From Pegoplata infirma (lineage: Eukaryota > Arthropoda > Insecta > Diptera > Anthomyiidae), in the NCBI GenBank assembly GCA_963921195.1, contig OY992536.1:283607530-283671529 (forward strand): 64,000 bases of DNA, read 5' to 3'. Below are positions 1-10,829 of this stretch, piece by piece; position 1 is the first letter of the stretch, and each line of letters starts with the position of its first letter. A program made the translations under genes and the position numbers. The notes below the pieces were generated by a model. That model worked only from the letters and a program-made list of their open reading frames with translations. It did no database searches and was not told the origin of the DNA.

Positions 1-374
1 AGAGGGTGCCCCGGATCGAAATCGAAAACTGGTTAGCTATCCCACGCCTAAGTAATAGAGCAAATTGAAAAACCGTTTTTTGTGTTCCAAAGTTACAAAA
101 AAAATGTTCATAGATATCGCACTCGCATCCCACTAAGCGACCCCATAGCTCTTAAAGGAAAAGACCTCAACTGTCTTTTGAGTCAAAAAAAAGGGCCCAA
201 TTTGAGGAAAAAGTCAAAAAAGTTTTGGATTAAAAAAAAAAAAAACAAAAAAAAAAATTCGAAAGATTGAAGAAATAGCTGTTTTGAACACATTTTGCTA
301 AAAACAATAGGTAAGAAGTAACATGGATGAGAATAAACACCTCTTTGGCCAAAATGTCAAATTTCGACACCCTC
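1..374. other. AT-rich stretch without a recognisable gene
   Basis: The stretch holds A-runs (around 186-258) and no open frame with protein-like composition. Its right end (ACACCCTC) matches the sequence just after the next element, as expected for two halves of one split target. Confidence 0.5.
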
Positions 375-376
375 TA

Positions 377-877
377 GAGCTGCAAAACTATCGATGGTAC
401 TATCGATAGTATCGATAGTTTTTTTTTTTAAATGGACTATCGATAGTTTTTACCCGATAGCGATACTATCGCCGATAAAACATTAGCCTCATATAGATTG
501 CCATTTGATGAAAAATTAATTAAAAAGTGAACAATTTGTAAATTCTTTATATTATTTAGGAAAAATCTTACGTTTTAAAGTATAAAGACAATGATAGTAA
601 TCTCTTGTGAATATTATTGCGAAATAAAAGGTCTGGACAGAACAAGCAAGTCACGGTGGAAGATCGCCGTAGTTAGTTAAAATAGACTGGAGTGGCATTG
701 AACGACAGAAACTATCATTTATGGGTCCAGAAGTACCAAGTTCTAATGGAAAATAACGTAATTTTATGCAAAAACTTACAATTCTTTAAAATATCCGATA
801 CTATCGATAGTATCGATAGTTTAAAAACAAACTATCGAAAATATCGAATGGTACGACTATCGATAGTTTTGCAGCTC
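377..877. mobile_element. TA-flanked MITE with DRE-like TATCGATA octamers
   Basis: A 501-bp element begins GAGCTGCAAAACTATCGAT and ends with the inverted counterpart ATCGATAGTTTTGCAGCTC. Both ends abut a TA (375-376 and 878-879), and the flanks read ACACCCTC on the left and ACACCCTCC on the right. TA duplication plus inverted ends is the hallmark of Tc1/mariner-type nonautonomous elements (family knowledge). Six perfect TATCGATA octamers sit at 401, 410, 438, 802, 811 and 858, three near each end. TATCGATA is the Drosophila DRE bound by DREF and contains the CGATA core of BEAF-32 sites. There is no coding capacity. Assignment to a named family is not possible by eye. Confidence 0.75.
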
Positions 878-900
878 TAACACCCTCCAACTCAGAGAGT

Positions 901-1375
901 CCATGACCGATCTCGTTGAAAAATTGTGTCTGAACTACTATCCAATAACTAACCTCACTGAAAAAAAAGACATAACTAAAATTTAGAAAAAAAATGTCTT
1001 TGAAAATTTATCACGAATTTTCCTAAAATTTAGTAAAATTTAACTAAAAAAATGAGAAATTTTCTTAACTATGAGGAAAAAAGTTTAGTTCATTTACTTA
1101 TAAGTAGTTCATAGTTTTATTTAAATGGAATTTTTAAATATTAGGAAAAAAATTCTTACTGCAAAAGAAATTTTCCACAAATCTAAGAAACGTATCTTTA
1201 TTTTGAAGACCTATTTCTTAAAAAACAATTTCGTTCAAGCTTAGTTAAAATTTACTAAAAAAACCATCATCGTATTTCTCTTCTTTGAATTGAGGAAGTG
1301 TATTTCTTAGAATTTAGTTAATAAGTTCTGAGAATTTAGTAAATAACTTCTTAGAATTTAGTTAAAAATTCAAAA
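901..1375. other. AT-rich intergenic DNA with degenerate TTAGTTAAAATTTA motifs
   Basis: The region carries many imperfect variants of AATTTAGTTAAAATTTACT in both orientations. They resume at about 1885-2020 on the other side of a repeat block, so the two parts may be one old element split by that block. No gene is visible. Confidence 0.4.
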
Positions 1376-1865
1376 TGGCGATATCTCGAAAACTAAGCGA
1401 GATAGAGCGAAACGGACGGAATTTTCAAAAGAAAGACTAAAAAGAAAAATATGGAATAGCCTAGCTCTGCATATCTTTCGGGGTCTCAAGACCCGAAATT
1501 TAGATCTAAAATTTTAAATTCCCGAGATTTTATATATGCACATATCTCGGTAAATACTGCCAACACGAGAAAAGGTCCAACAGCATTTTTGTAGCTCTTG
1601 ACTCGTAGAACACTTCCGCAAAATACCCGAAAGCCCTCCGATTAATACTTTTTGAGATATCCAGTTTTTAAAATTCTCTAGACCCTATCAGACCCCTTAT
1701 TAGCGTATCTCAAAAACTAAGCAAGTTAGAGCGAAACGGACCCAAATTTTGGGTCAAAATCCATGGGGACCCTTAGAGGACCGGGGTCTTGAGTTAACAA
1801 GGGGCTGGACCAATGGGGGCCAAACCCATGGGTCCAGGGTCTAGACCCAATCCAGTTTTAAAATG
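1376..1865 (+). repeat. Dispersed repeat 'R' (copy 1, uninterrupted)
   Basis: Recognisable by TCTCGAAAACTAAGCGAG followed by AGAGCGAAACGGAC, by a block resembling a heptamer-rich AAGTCCAACAGCATTTTTGTAGCTC segment, and by repeated 'gggtctaga/gggtccag' phrases near 1770-1850. The same order of blocks returns at 54130-54360 and 55436-55570, where it is split by a transposon. This copy therefore serves as the empty site (CAAAAACTAAGCAAG around 1710-1725). It contains no convincing coding sequence. Confidence 0.65.
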
Positions 1866-2332
1866 TGAATGAACTAAAATGTAATATAATTTTTCCCATT
1901 TTCTAGTTAAAATTGACTTAAAATTAATTAACTTTGTTTTCTTATTTTTGGAAAAATTATGAACTAAAACCAAGAAAAAAAAATCTTTGGAGCCAAATAA
2001 TTCCCTCTTTTTCTTAAAATTAAGTTAATCCCAGCAAAACTTTGGTAATGGGTAGTGATTATATAACACATTACCAGGTAATGTATATACCTTATTTGTA
2101 GCATTATTTTAGGATGTCTTACCAAACATTTGTTCCACAACGTATTATTTTAAAGTGAAAAATAATGCATTACTAATAATTTGCTACGTAATGCATGATT
2201 ATTGGAAAAAATCTATTTCATATTTATTATTTCTAAACATTAAATCATGGATGACTTATATTTGGTTACATTATGTATTATTTGAAAGTTTGAAATAATG
2301 CATTATTTATAATTGGATGCATAATGCATTAC

Positions 2333-3933
2333 TAGGGTTGCCATTTCCATTTTGAGAAAAAGAGGACGCCAACCTCAAAAAAGGAGGACATTTGACCCAA
2401 AAAAGAGGACAATTTTTTTTAATAAATTAATTTTAAAAAAGTAAACTGCGTGACACAATATGCAAAACAAATTCATTTTTATTAAGGAAACAATTTTCAT
2501 TTCCACTAAAAAAATCACTAAAATACATAAAAGAAAATCTTCCAATTTTTTTTCAGAAAGTACCAATTATATTTCAAAAATTTTCAATTTTAAAAAATGT
2601 TTAACTATATTTCCAATTATATATGAGAAATTTTCAATTATATTTCAGAAATATTCATTTTTAATTCAAAAATGTTTGGTTAATTTTAAAAAATGTCCAA
2701 TTATAATTCAAAAATTTTAATTGTATATCAGAATTTTCTATTTGTAATTCAAAATTTTCTAAATGGTTTTCAGAAAATTCCATTTGTATTTTAAACATTT
2801 CCATTTCAAAATTTTCTCAATGATTTTAAGAAAATTACTTTTGAATTTAAATAAATTCAATTGGAATTTTAGATAATTCAATTGTATTTCAAAACTGTCC
2901 ATTTTTATTTAAAAATTATCTAAATGTTCAAATTCTGATTAATTTTTATTAAAAAATAAAAATTGTTGTACTCGACCTTTAAAATATTTTATTTTGAGTA
3001 GGTTTTTTTCTAGCTCGAGGTCATTATTTCCTTTACTAATTAAAACTATGATATTCTCATATAATAATTTTCAAGAAAATTATTTTTCTGTTTTAAATTT
3101 ATTATGTTGGTAATTTTTTGCAAGACTTTGTCGACACGTGTTTCGGGAGAATGATCGTGACCTTACTACGATGGTACAATTTCGTCTTCTAATTCCCAAT
3201 GGAAATAGAGTCGAATATGTATTTTTATTTTAGTTTGATCATTAACGATTGTCATTAAAGACCCTTTGCTACTTGTAGTACAGGGTTTTTATTTTTTGCT
3301 AAATAATCTTGACAATGGGATTAGACAAATCCCGAAACACGTGTCGATTAAGTCTTGCAAAAAATGACCAACATAAATAAATTTAAAACAGAAAAATAAT
3401 TTTCTTGAAAATTATTATATGAGATTATCATAGTTTTAATGACCTCGAGCTAGAAAAAAACCTACTAAAAATATAATTTTCTAAATGCTTTTAAAAAAAA
3501 TTTATTTGTATATCAAAGTTTTCTGCAAAGCATTTGAAAAATTTTGAATAGAAATAGAAATTTTTGAAATATATTTAATTGGAATTTTCTGAAAGCATTT
3601 AGACATTTTTGAAATATAAATGGACATTTTTTAAATTAAATTGGAAATTTCTAAAACGGATTTTTCTGAAAAGCATTTAGATATTTTTAAAATACAATTG
3701 GAAATTTCTGAAATACAAATGGAATTTTTGGAAATTCAAACGAATTTTCTTAAAATTATTATTTATTTTTAAATTTGTAATGGAAATTTTTGATATACAA
3801 AAAAAAATTATAATCGGGTAAAGTGCAAAAAGTAGGACAACCCCGGACACTTTCTAAAAAAGAAGTAGGACTGCCCCGGACGCCCTAAAAAAGAGGACGG
3901 TGTCCGGGGAAAAGAGGACGGATGGCAACCCTA
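2333..3933. mobile_element. Nested element with TAGGGTTGCCAT terminal repeats
   Basis: A 1601-bp insertion has ends TAGGGTTGCCAT and ATGGCAACCCTA. CATTAC is present on both sides (2327-2332 and 3934-3939), whereas the related copies B and C have a single CATTAC at the matching site, so this is a true insertion. An 8-bp duplication with one mismatch is an alternative reading. Subterminal 'aaaagaggac' motifs and long runs of degenerate 'ccaattatatttcaaaa' units fill both flanks in inverted orientation. The centre holds the 2985-3475 palindrome. No transposase is visible. Superfamily uncertain, hAT-like ends possible. Confidence 0.75.
2985..3475. repeat. Palindromic core with CTAGCTCGAGGTCA arms
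   Basis: Inverted arms of about 140 bp (about 2985-3125 and 3340-3475) contain TAGCTCGAGGTCAT, TTTTCAAGAAAATTATTTTT and CGACACGTGTTTCGGG. They flank a roughly 210-bp loop with CCCTTTGCTACTTGTAGTA. A related core occurs at 40195-41757. Fragments with the CTCGAGGTCA motif occur at 5835-5935, 40040-40115 and 59400-59450. Confidence 0.75.
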
Positions 3934-4369
3934 CATTACAATAACATAAAAAATAATTATTTTATAAAAAAATGCATAAGTTTAAACTAGAGATGGGCTC
4001 ACGACAGGAAATTTCTAACGACACACACTCACGAGCATATTTTATCTACTTACACTCACTTACAATCACGTGAGAAATTTTAATACAAAATTACTTTTTC
4101 ACTACTCGTAACACCTTATATATTATCTTCTGGTATGCTATATTATTTCATTTCTCGTAACCTATAAAATATCATATATTTTACACCTTACTCGTATTCT
4201 TCGTTATAAATTTATGACTTATTTTATACCTTACTGGTATTCTTTGTGATAATGTGGATGCATTACTTTGAGTCTCATCGCCTGTTAAAATCATCAATGC
4301 TGCAATGTATAAAATAAGAGATCCTATACCTTATTTTATACCTTATTTGGTAATCTAAGTTTTGCTGGG

Positions 4370-5830
4370 ATTTTCCCAGATTTTCACTTTTTTTTTGAGT
4401 GCTTGATGCAAATTTCATCGCGATCGGAAGACATCGGTTTCAAAAGTTGTGTCATTTGACACGAAAACCCCCATATATATAAATATTTCTTTTCTTTTAC
4501 AAGAAAAAAAACTATATCAGAAGTTCACGTAGATCTTTTAGACCTAGGGGATTTTAAAAAAATGCAATTTTTCCAGCCTGGATCTTGTTAGGCGTGGAAA
4601 TAAAATATTCATTTAAATATCGTAAAATAGTGTTACTTAAGTGAAAAATCATAAAGGAATAATTAAAATTTTTATTTTCCGTCTCAAATTTATTTTAAAT
4701 TTATTATACAAAAAATACTGTTTACTTTAAATGCATAATTAAGAACTTTTTCTATGAAATCTCTTAGCATATTTTAGTTTTTTTGAATTTGATTATTATT
4801 TTTGTTTAGCATTTATGCATTTCTAAAAGTTTAATAATAATAAAAACCATTCAAACTTATAATATTAATTTAAACAAAACATTTAAACTATGCATGTGGT
4901 TCTTTTTAATATTTTTATGTTATAATTTCTGAAAAAAAAACATGAAAATTAAAATGAAAAATGAAACAACTAAAAAACTTTTTTAATAAAATGTAAATAC
5001 AATATGAGTGAGTGTATGAAAATAAAAACCAAACTGTTTCATAAATAAGCTGGCAAAACAATTTCCTCTTTGCTGTGCAAGTAAACTATTTATGCAACAC
5101 ACTTAAGGGGGTAGGGACATGCTAGTCTAGGTTTATTTCTTTTTTTAAATCAAAAAAGAAAAATAGGTCTGTAAGTTTAACAATGTGAGTCAGCAAATTT
5201 TATAACAATTTAATATTTCCACTAATGAGAACATTTTTAAAAACTTACCCACTGTGCATTATTTAGTTTGAAGCGTATTTTATAATTTAATTTAAAGTTT
5301 TTGATAATTGTTTTTCCCTAAAAAAATTTTCAAAACATCAAAGTTATTTTGAACGGTTTTTTTAATTCAAATTTAATTTTATTTCCTCCCTTGAATAATA
5401 CACTCATACATATGTTTTATTTAACTGCACAAAATGAACATCTTGGGAATCATTAATAAAGCTAACAATGCCTTCTGGGAAAAGCTCAAAAAATTATCAA
5501 CCTGCTTAAAAAATAATTTAATACGTTGTTTTCATTTAACGTTTTATCTTATCTAAATGTTGTTGTGTTCAACAAAAATCTAACTAAACATTTTATAAGT
5601 AAAAAACTAAACATTTAACCCATTGAGAGCACACTTTTCATTGAGTTAAACATTCAAATAACACGCCCCTAGATTTTAAGCCAAAATTTTTTTTCGCATT
5701 GTGGAGGATATCAATGAATTTAGTAATGCCGAATTTAGCTTTTTTACTTGTTTTTAATTTATTTTGGATTTTTAGATATTTTTTTCCGTTTTAATTTTTT
5801 AAAAAATTAATTATTATTTGACCTATAAAT
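4370..5830. other. AT-rich DNA, nothing identified
   Basis: No frame with protein-like composition, no tandem array and no clear terminal repeats. The first bases after copy A of the CCCAGCA element include 'ttcatcgcgatcgg', a phrase common in fly repeats. Confidence 0.4.
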
Positions 5831-5834
5831 TATA

Positions 5835-5935
5835 TTGAGAAAGATTACTCAAGCTCGAGGTCACATTTCGTTAATAATCATTACAATGACATTTTTAAAG
5901 TAACAATTTTCAAGAAACCGCACTAAGAAAAAATC
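5835..5935. repeat. Fragment of the CTCGAGGTCA repeat family
   Basis: The stretch 'gagaaagattactcaagctcgaggtca' with 'aaagtaacaattttcaagaaa' matches, in reverse orientation, the block at 40040-40115. It is probably a truncated relic of the element whose core lies at 2985-3475. Confidence 0.5.
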
Positions 5936-5964
5936 TTAAATCAAGCAAAAACAATCTCATATTA

Positions 5965-6812
5965 AAAACAAGTAAGAAAGTAATAGTCGGTCAAGACCGG
6001 ACATATGATACCCCACACCAGTGTTTTCCAAAAAATGGGTCCCAAGTCCAAACATGGACCGATTGGATCTGTCTTTTGTCAGAATTTAGTGTAGAAAACA
6101 CACACAGATCAAATTTAAGTGGAATAGCGTTATCTTTTTTGTCAATAGACCGATTTCACTAAATATCGGTCGAAATTTTTATAAGGGGGACTAAATGGTA
6201 TAATTATATTCCGATTTGATTAGGTTAATAAAGTACACGTTTAACACATAAAAACAAAATTTTTATCAACTATTTCCATTTTATGAATTTTGAGGAAATT
6301 GTGGGAATATCGGAAGGGTGGTTTGTATGGGGCCTACCAGAAGGACTGACCCGATTCCTTTGAAATTTAGAATTATAATTCGTGCATACAAAATTTGATT
6401 ACCTGTTAATTTCAAATCGATATCTATTATAACGCGGTTATTAGAGTCATTTAAGCCGAATCCAAAGGGGGCGTTTGTATGGGGGATAGGTCTTAACATG
6501 GACCGATTCTCCTATTTCAATAGGCTTCGTCCTTGGGCCAAAAGATGCTTAAATTTCAAATTTCAAGTCAATTTATTAAAAAATTGCGACTGGTATCGTG
6601 CTTAAACCGATAGATCGCAGACGGACGGACGGACAGATGGACGGACGGATGGACGGACGGACGGACATCGCTAAATCGACTCAAAAAGTAATTCTGAGTC
6701 GATCGGTATGCTTGAAGGTAGGTCTAGGACCAATATTTCGGTTAGTTACAAACATCAGCACAAACTCATTATACCCTGTACCACAAAGTGGTGTAGGGTA
6801 TAAAAATAGTGA
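5965..6812 (+). mobile_element. DINE-1/Helentron-like element, family H1 (full copy)
   Basis: The left end is AAACAAGTAAGAAAGTAATA followed by the hairpin GTCGGTCAAGACCGG and a 'cata-atacccca-cacc' block. The right end is ACCACAAAGTGGTGTAGGGT followed by ATAAAAA. Before the end lies a GACGGACGGACAGATGG microsatellite (about 6618-6665) followed by ACATCGCTAAATCGACTC. This layout (terminal hairpin, internal GGAC microsatellite, second hairpin near the end) is that of DINE-1/INE-1-type Helentron derivatives in flies (established knowledge). Other copies lie at 42366-43199 (reverse), 50925-53621 (split) and 62628-63012 (5' part only). Short frames inside are not conserved proteins. Confidence 0.8.
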
Positions 6813-7540
6813 CAAAAGTCAACAGAGTTTTTTTTTTTCTCCATTTTAAAATATTTATAGACACTTTTAATATGACTCGATTAAAAAAAAAACTTTTTAA
6901 AACTGAAATGAAAGAAATTCTATTTGAAAATGTTTTTTGTTCAAATCAAAGTCTCACATAGTCAAATGTTTAATTTAAAATTGAAAATTATAAATATAAT
7001 TTTTAAAGCATCGTTGTTAAAATTGTTGACAACTCATTTTAAAAATGTTCATAATCAGGTTGGTAACTTTTAGCATGGCGCCATCATGAAATGAAAATGA
7101 GTTCTTGCATATTTTATTTCAAAAAAATATTATTTTCAAATCAAGACCGAAACAAATTAAGTTTTATAAAATTCAACTTCAATATTAATTTTTTTTTAAT
7201 TTGAGGATTTTAAAAATGGTTATCCAAATTTTTAATTTGATTACGATTTTTGCCTCAGAGTATTTACTAAGATTTTTGTTTTAAATTGACAGGTTTGGTC
7301 GTTTCGACTTAGCCGTCACGTATTTTGATCTGTGTCAAAGTTCATGTTAAGACTATTTAGCAAACTGAAAATTTTTCTTAGTTTTCAGTTTTGATTTATT
7401 AAGATATTTTTGGACACATATTTTAGGGTTTTGTTGATCAAATCGATTCAGAAAACTGATAAAATAAACTTCATCTGACACATGTTTTGATATTAACCCA
7501 CTTCGTTCCAATCAGTTCAGATTTCTAGAATAAAACTGAA
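6813..7540. other. AT-rich DNA, nothing identified
   Basis: No gene, tandem array or paired terminal repeats were recognised between the H1 element and the degenerate H2 remnant. Confidence 0.4.
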
Positions 7541-7544
7541 TTTT

Positions 7545-7690
7545 AGCAGGCACACAGACTCAGAGATATCACTAGATCGACTTAAATTGATCGAGGATCC
7601 AAAATATAAATATATTTTAGGGGTTCCTAGACCCATATTTCTACACACATAACGACAAAATGAGTAAGTTATAGGTATTCAAATAATTTT
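7545..7690 (+). mobile_element. Degenerate 3' part of a DINE-like H2 element
   Basis: The order 'cacacagactcagagatatcactaga', 'gatcgaggatcc', 'tattttaggggttcctagaccc' and 'acgacaaaatgag' parallels the 3' half of intact H2 copies (for example 46962-47777), with heavy divergence. The microsatellite has decayed. Confidence 0.45.
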
Positions 7691-7875
7691 CGAGTAAAAT
7701 TTTTTGTTGACGGTGAATCCGTTACATTTAAAATTTTTGTAAATGTGCGTTTTTAGCAAATAAAAATTAAATTCTTTAAGTGATTTAAATTTATATATTA
7801 TTTTAAATAATGGGTTAATAAAATAAATTTATAATACAAAAACTACCATATAGTATTTTTCTACAACAAATACAA

Positions 7876-8700
7876 ACAAAAGCAAGTGAGAGTGTTAAAT
7901 TCGGCTGTGCCGAATCTTTTAAACCCTCCAATAAGTTAAACATAAAAAAAATCAGGAGCATTTTGGGAAATGGAACACCCTTCCTTTTGCGGTATATATT
8001 TTCATTCGCCTGAAACCGTTTTCATTTTCTTAAAACCAAAAAGGTTTGTAACTTGTATAAAATTTCATCAGCTGGTTAATAAAAAAAATTCACCATAGTA
8101 AAACATACCATCATTTTTTCAGTCATTTTTTTCATCAATTTTTTTCCCAATCAAAATTTTTTATCAAAATTATTTTTTTTTTCAATTAAATTCTTATTTT
8201 TAATATTTTTATCTCCAAATTTTTTTTCATAAATTTTCTAATCAAAAGCTTTTTGTTTTCACCAAAGTTAATTTTTTTTTACCATTTTTTGTCTTTTAGT
8301 TTTTTTATCAAATTTTTTTTTATTAAAAACTTTTTTTCGTAAAAATTTTTTTTCATTAAAACAAATGTTTTAATTCATTTTTTTCAAAATTTATTTTATT
8401 CATGAAGTTTCATCAATTTTTTTTTCTCAATTTTGTTTTATCAAGGGTTCTTTTGACATAAAATTGTTACATTTGTCTTACAATAGAAATCTGTTCCAAA
8501 ATTTTTTTTTATATTTTTGAAAAAAATTTGCTTTAACATGTGCAAACATATCTTCACTAAAACATTATCATAACTTAATGATTTGGGCAAGAGTAAAAAT
8601 TATAAATATACTTTATGGGTTCCCCGATTAATATTTCGTTGCGTTACACATTGAATGACAAAGTGAGTATACTTACATGCTGTGGATGAAGGGTATAGAA
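7876..8700 (+). mobile_element. DINE-1/Helentron-like element, family H2 (diverged copy)
   Basis: The left end AAGCAAGTGAGAGTGTTAAA precedes the hairpin ATTCGGCTGTGCCGAAT and ACCCTCC. The right end has ATACTTTATGGGTTCCCCGA, a GCGTTACACATTGAATGAC block and GGGTATAGAA in place of GGGTATAAAA. Much of the middle is replaced by the pyrimidine-rich 'cagctggt' repeat (8015-8460). The copy has lost the GGAC microsatellite. Confidence 0.65.
8015..8460 (-). repeat. Pyrimidine-rich 'cagctggtgaat' repeat with TTTTTCATCAA motifs
   Basis: The sequence 'aaaaccaaaaaggtttgtaactt' is followed by 'catcagctggttaata' and then hundreds of bases of T-runs spaced by CATCAA/ATCAAA. The same arrangement occurs at 60860-61160 and, in reverse complement, at 14027-14640. 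It is a low-complexity tail of a dispersed element and is not coding. Confidence 0.6.
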
Positions 8701-8829
8701 ATAATTTCGCGTGCTTTTTATTAATATGAATTGTTAATTAAGATAAGTGTAAGGGATTTACATTTTAATATGTTAAATATACAAAGTATAACTTTTAGAA
8801 TTTCACCATATTTCATCTAACCCAGCGAC

Positions 8830-9050
8830 ATATTTATATCCTCTCTCTGTCATACAGTATTTAATCTGTTTCTTACTCATCGAAATGTAGTATCGAAATA
8901 TCGGTCGGATCGATTCTAAGACCTAAGCCCATCCTCATTTCTGTGGAAACCACGATCCAGTTCAAAATAAAAAAATTAGACACCAGAGGAGCGAAATCAA
9001 ATGTAGTGGAAACAATTAAAAAAGTTAAATTCGGATTTCCGAATTTAGAG
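8830..9050 (-). mobile_element. Decayed DINE-like fragment (reverse orientation)
   Basis: CATCGAAATGTAGTATCGAAATATCGGTCGGATCGATTCTAAGAC-like order and 'tgtggaaaccacgatcca' correspond to the reverse complement of the H2 3' half. AAATTCGGATTTCCGAATTT at 9027-9046 is a degenerate terminal hairpin. Boundaries are rough. Confidence 0.4.
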
Positions 9051-9357
9051 AAACCATTTGTTTAATATTCAGTTTATTCTAAATGACTGTTTCTGTTCTT
9101 TGTTTAATAAATAACAACATAAAAAACAAAGACTTTCGTTAGATTTAAATTTTTAAGTTTGATAGTTATTAATGACAAATGGGTAATAATACCTTGCAAT
9201 TCTCGTTGAGTTGGTCAAATTGTAATTTATTATGACAAAGTTTGGCTGACTAGAATAACAAGAATCCAGTTGGAGTTCATGATATATTTCGTACTGCAGA
9301 CGTTGTTTAACCGTAAGCCGATGGGATTCCTGTTCCTGACTCCGACGTATCTGAATT

Positions 9358-9517
9358 CTATATCACGTGATTGCGAGTGGAAAAAAAATTGCGTGAGTGA
9401 GTGTCCTTGAGAATGATTTTTGCGTGAGTTTGTGTGCGTGAGTCGATTTTTTTTGTCAGTTTGCGTGATTTTTTTCTCTTCAAAAAAAGCAACAAAAAAT
9501 TGTAAAAAAAGCAACAA
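9358..9517. repeat. GTGAGT/GCGTGA-rich simple sequence
   Basis: Repeated GCGTGAGTGAGTG and GCGTGAGTTTGTGTGCGTGAG phrases stop where the H2 element begins and resume after it (GTGAGTCAACGTGAGTGTGAG, 10778-10812). The H2 element therefore inserted into this block. A similar CGTGA-rich stretch is at 58985-59100. Confidence 0.5.
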
Positions 9518-10703
9518 AAACAAGTGAGAGTGTTAAATTCGGCTGTGCCGAATCTTGTATACCCTCCAACGTTTAAAAAAAAAAAATAAAAAAAAAATTG
9601 CAGGGGCGTTTTTTTAGGGTGGGGGCGGTAGGGGGGTTGGGGGTCCTTGGGGGCACCTTCTCTCTGGTCAAAAATGTTTACAAATTTAATTACTATACTT
9701 GTTGTACAAAAGATATACAATTACATCATTATATAAATTATGTGCTAATATCCACGCCCACAAAAGGGGGCGGAAAAAAAAAGTAATTTTCAAATCCCCG
9801 GGTCCAAGTCCAAGACTTTGAACTTTTTCAAGCATAAAGATGTTTCAAAAATACAAAAAAACCTATAAAAAGTTACCTTTTTTCATGAGTTGGTTTACTT
9901 TGTCAAAGGGGAACTTTTACCCCCTGGTCCGATTTTGCCCATCTCCAAACTTAACCAGCCTATGAACATTAGACATATATGTGCCAAATTGGGGGGCCCC
10001 CGTAGGCTAGGTGGTAGCGTGCTAGCCTTTCAACGTGGTGGTCGTGGGTTCGATTCCCACCAGAACCCTTGGTTTTTTCGCTACAACGAGACGACGGTCA
10101 TTGTTACCAGTTCTCGGTTAGGTTGAATTTATAAAAAATGAGTTGTAAATAAAATATATGTGCCAAATTTCAGGAGTCTAGCACTTTTATTTTGGACTGT
10201 ATCGTGTCTTCCACAGACGGACGGACGGACAGACGGACAGGGGGAGACGTTAGGGGGCACCTTCCCCTTGCGATTTTGAACTTCTTCTGAGATAAGAATG
10301 TTGCATTTGCTTAGCAAAAGTACAAAAAACCATGCAAAAAATGCGTTTTTTCTTGGGTTGGTTTAGTTCTCCGAGAGGGAACTTTTTTCCACTTGGTCCG
10401 ATTTTGCCCATTTCCGAACTTAACCTGCCTAGGAATATAAGACATATTCGTGTCTTAGCTAGACTTCGGAAGTCTAGCTCTTTTATTTTGGACTGTATCG
10501 TGTCTTCTACAGACGGACAGATGGACAGATGGACAGATGGACAGACGGACAGACGGACGGACGGACATCGCTAGAATGTCTTAGAATCGATCACTGATCA
10601 ATAAAATATATACTTTATGGGGTCCTAGATCGATATTTCGATGCGTTACACACGGAATGACAAATTGAGTATACCCCTATACTGTGATTGGAGGGTATAA
10701 AAA
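9518..10703 (+). mobile_element. DINE-1/Helentron-like element, family H2, internally duplicated
   Basis: The copy starts AAAAACAAGTGAGAGTGTTA with hairpin ATTCGGCTGTGCCGAAT and TATACCCTCC. It ends TACTGTGATTGGAGGGTATA. Two successive internal units (about 9880-10235 and 10335-10566) each contain 'ggttggttta', a 'gggaactttt-ccccctggtccgattttgccca' region, 'cttttattttggactgtatcgtg' and a GACGGACAGATGG microsatellite. Usual H2 copies (62066-62613) have one unit, so this copy carries a duplication. The first unit also holds a SINE. There is no conserved ORF. Confidence 0.8.
9991..10153 (+). mobile_element. tRNA-derived SINE with 16-bp target duplication
   Basis: The segment has a tRNA-like head with an A-box-like TAGGCTAGGTGG and a canonical B box GGTTCGATTCC within 'gtcgtgggttcgattcccacc' (about 10037-10060). 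These are pol III internal promoter elements (established knowledge). It is flanked by perfect direct repeats ATATATGTGCCAAATT at 9975-9990 and 10154-10169. The paralogous H2 units at about 10430 and 62390 lack the insert. The tail is AT-rich and not pure poly-A. It probably descends from a tRNA gene, but the anticodon arm is too decayed to call a functional tRNA. Confidence 0.8.
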
Positions 10704-10829
10704 TATAAAATTTCGCTAAACTTTAAATTTTGCTGAAAATTTTGAAAGATTTTTGATTTATTTTTTTTTAAAGAAATGTTTCGTGAGTCAACGTGAGTGT
10801 GAGTGGAGCTTGAGTGATACTAACCTCTA

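Larger units (their letters stand above)
2030..4369. mobile_element. CCCAGCAAAACTT element, copy A (interrupted)
   Basis: The element begins CCCAGCAAAACTTTGG and ends TAAGTTTTGCTGGG, an inverted terminal repeat. Without the 1601-bp nested insertion and its 6-bp target duplication it is about 733 bp. That agrees with copies B (43361-44086, 726 bp) and C (45959-46817, about 728 bp without its own insertion), which lie in reverse orientation. The interior has TAATGCATTA/ATAATGCAT-rich arms and a (C)TCACT/GTAAGTGAG-rich half. An AT dinucleotide flanks both ends; the true target duplication is short and uncertain. It has no ORF and is nonautonomous. Confidence 0.8.

Noticed and set aside
6598..6849. 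Frame across the GACGGACGG microsatellite (TDGQMDGRMDGRTD)
   Set aside because: Microsatellite translation within a DINE-like element; the same artefact appears at 10332-10574 and 62238-62486.
9991..10070. Functional tRNA gene
   Set aside because: B box is canonical, but the anticodon arm and acceptor pairing are poor and the unit has a 16-bp target duplication with a 3' body, so a SINE fits better.
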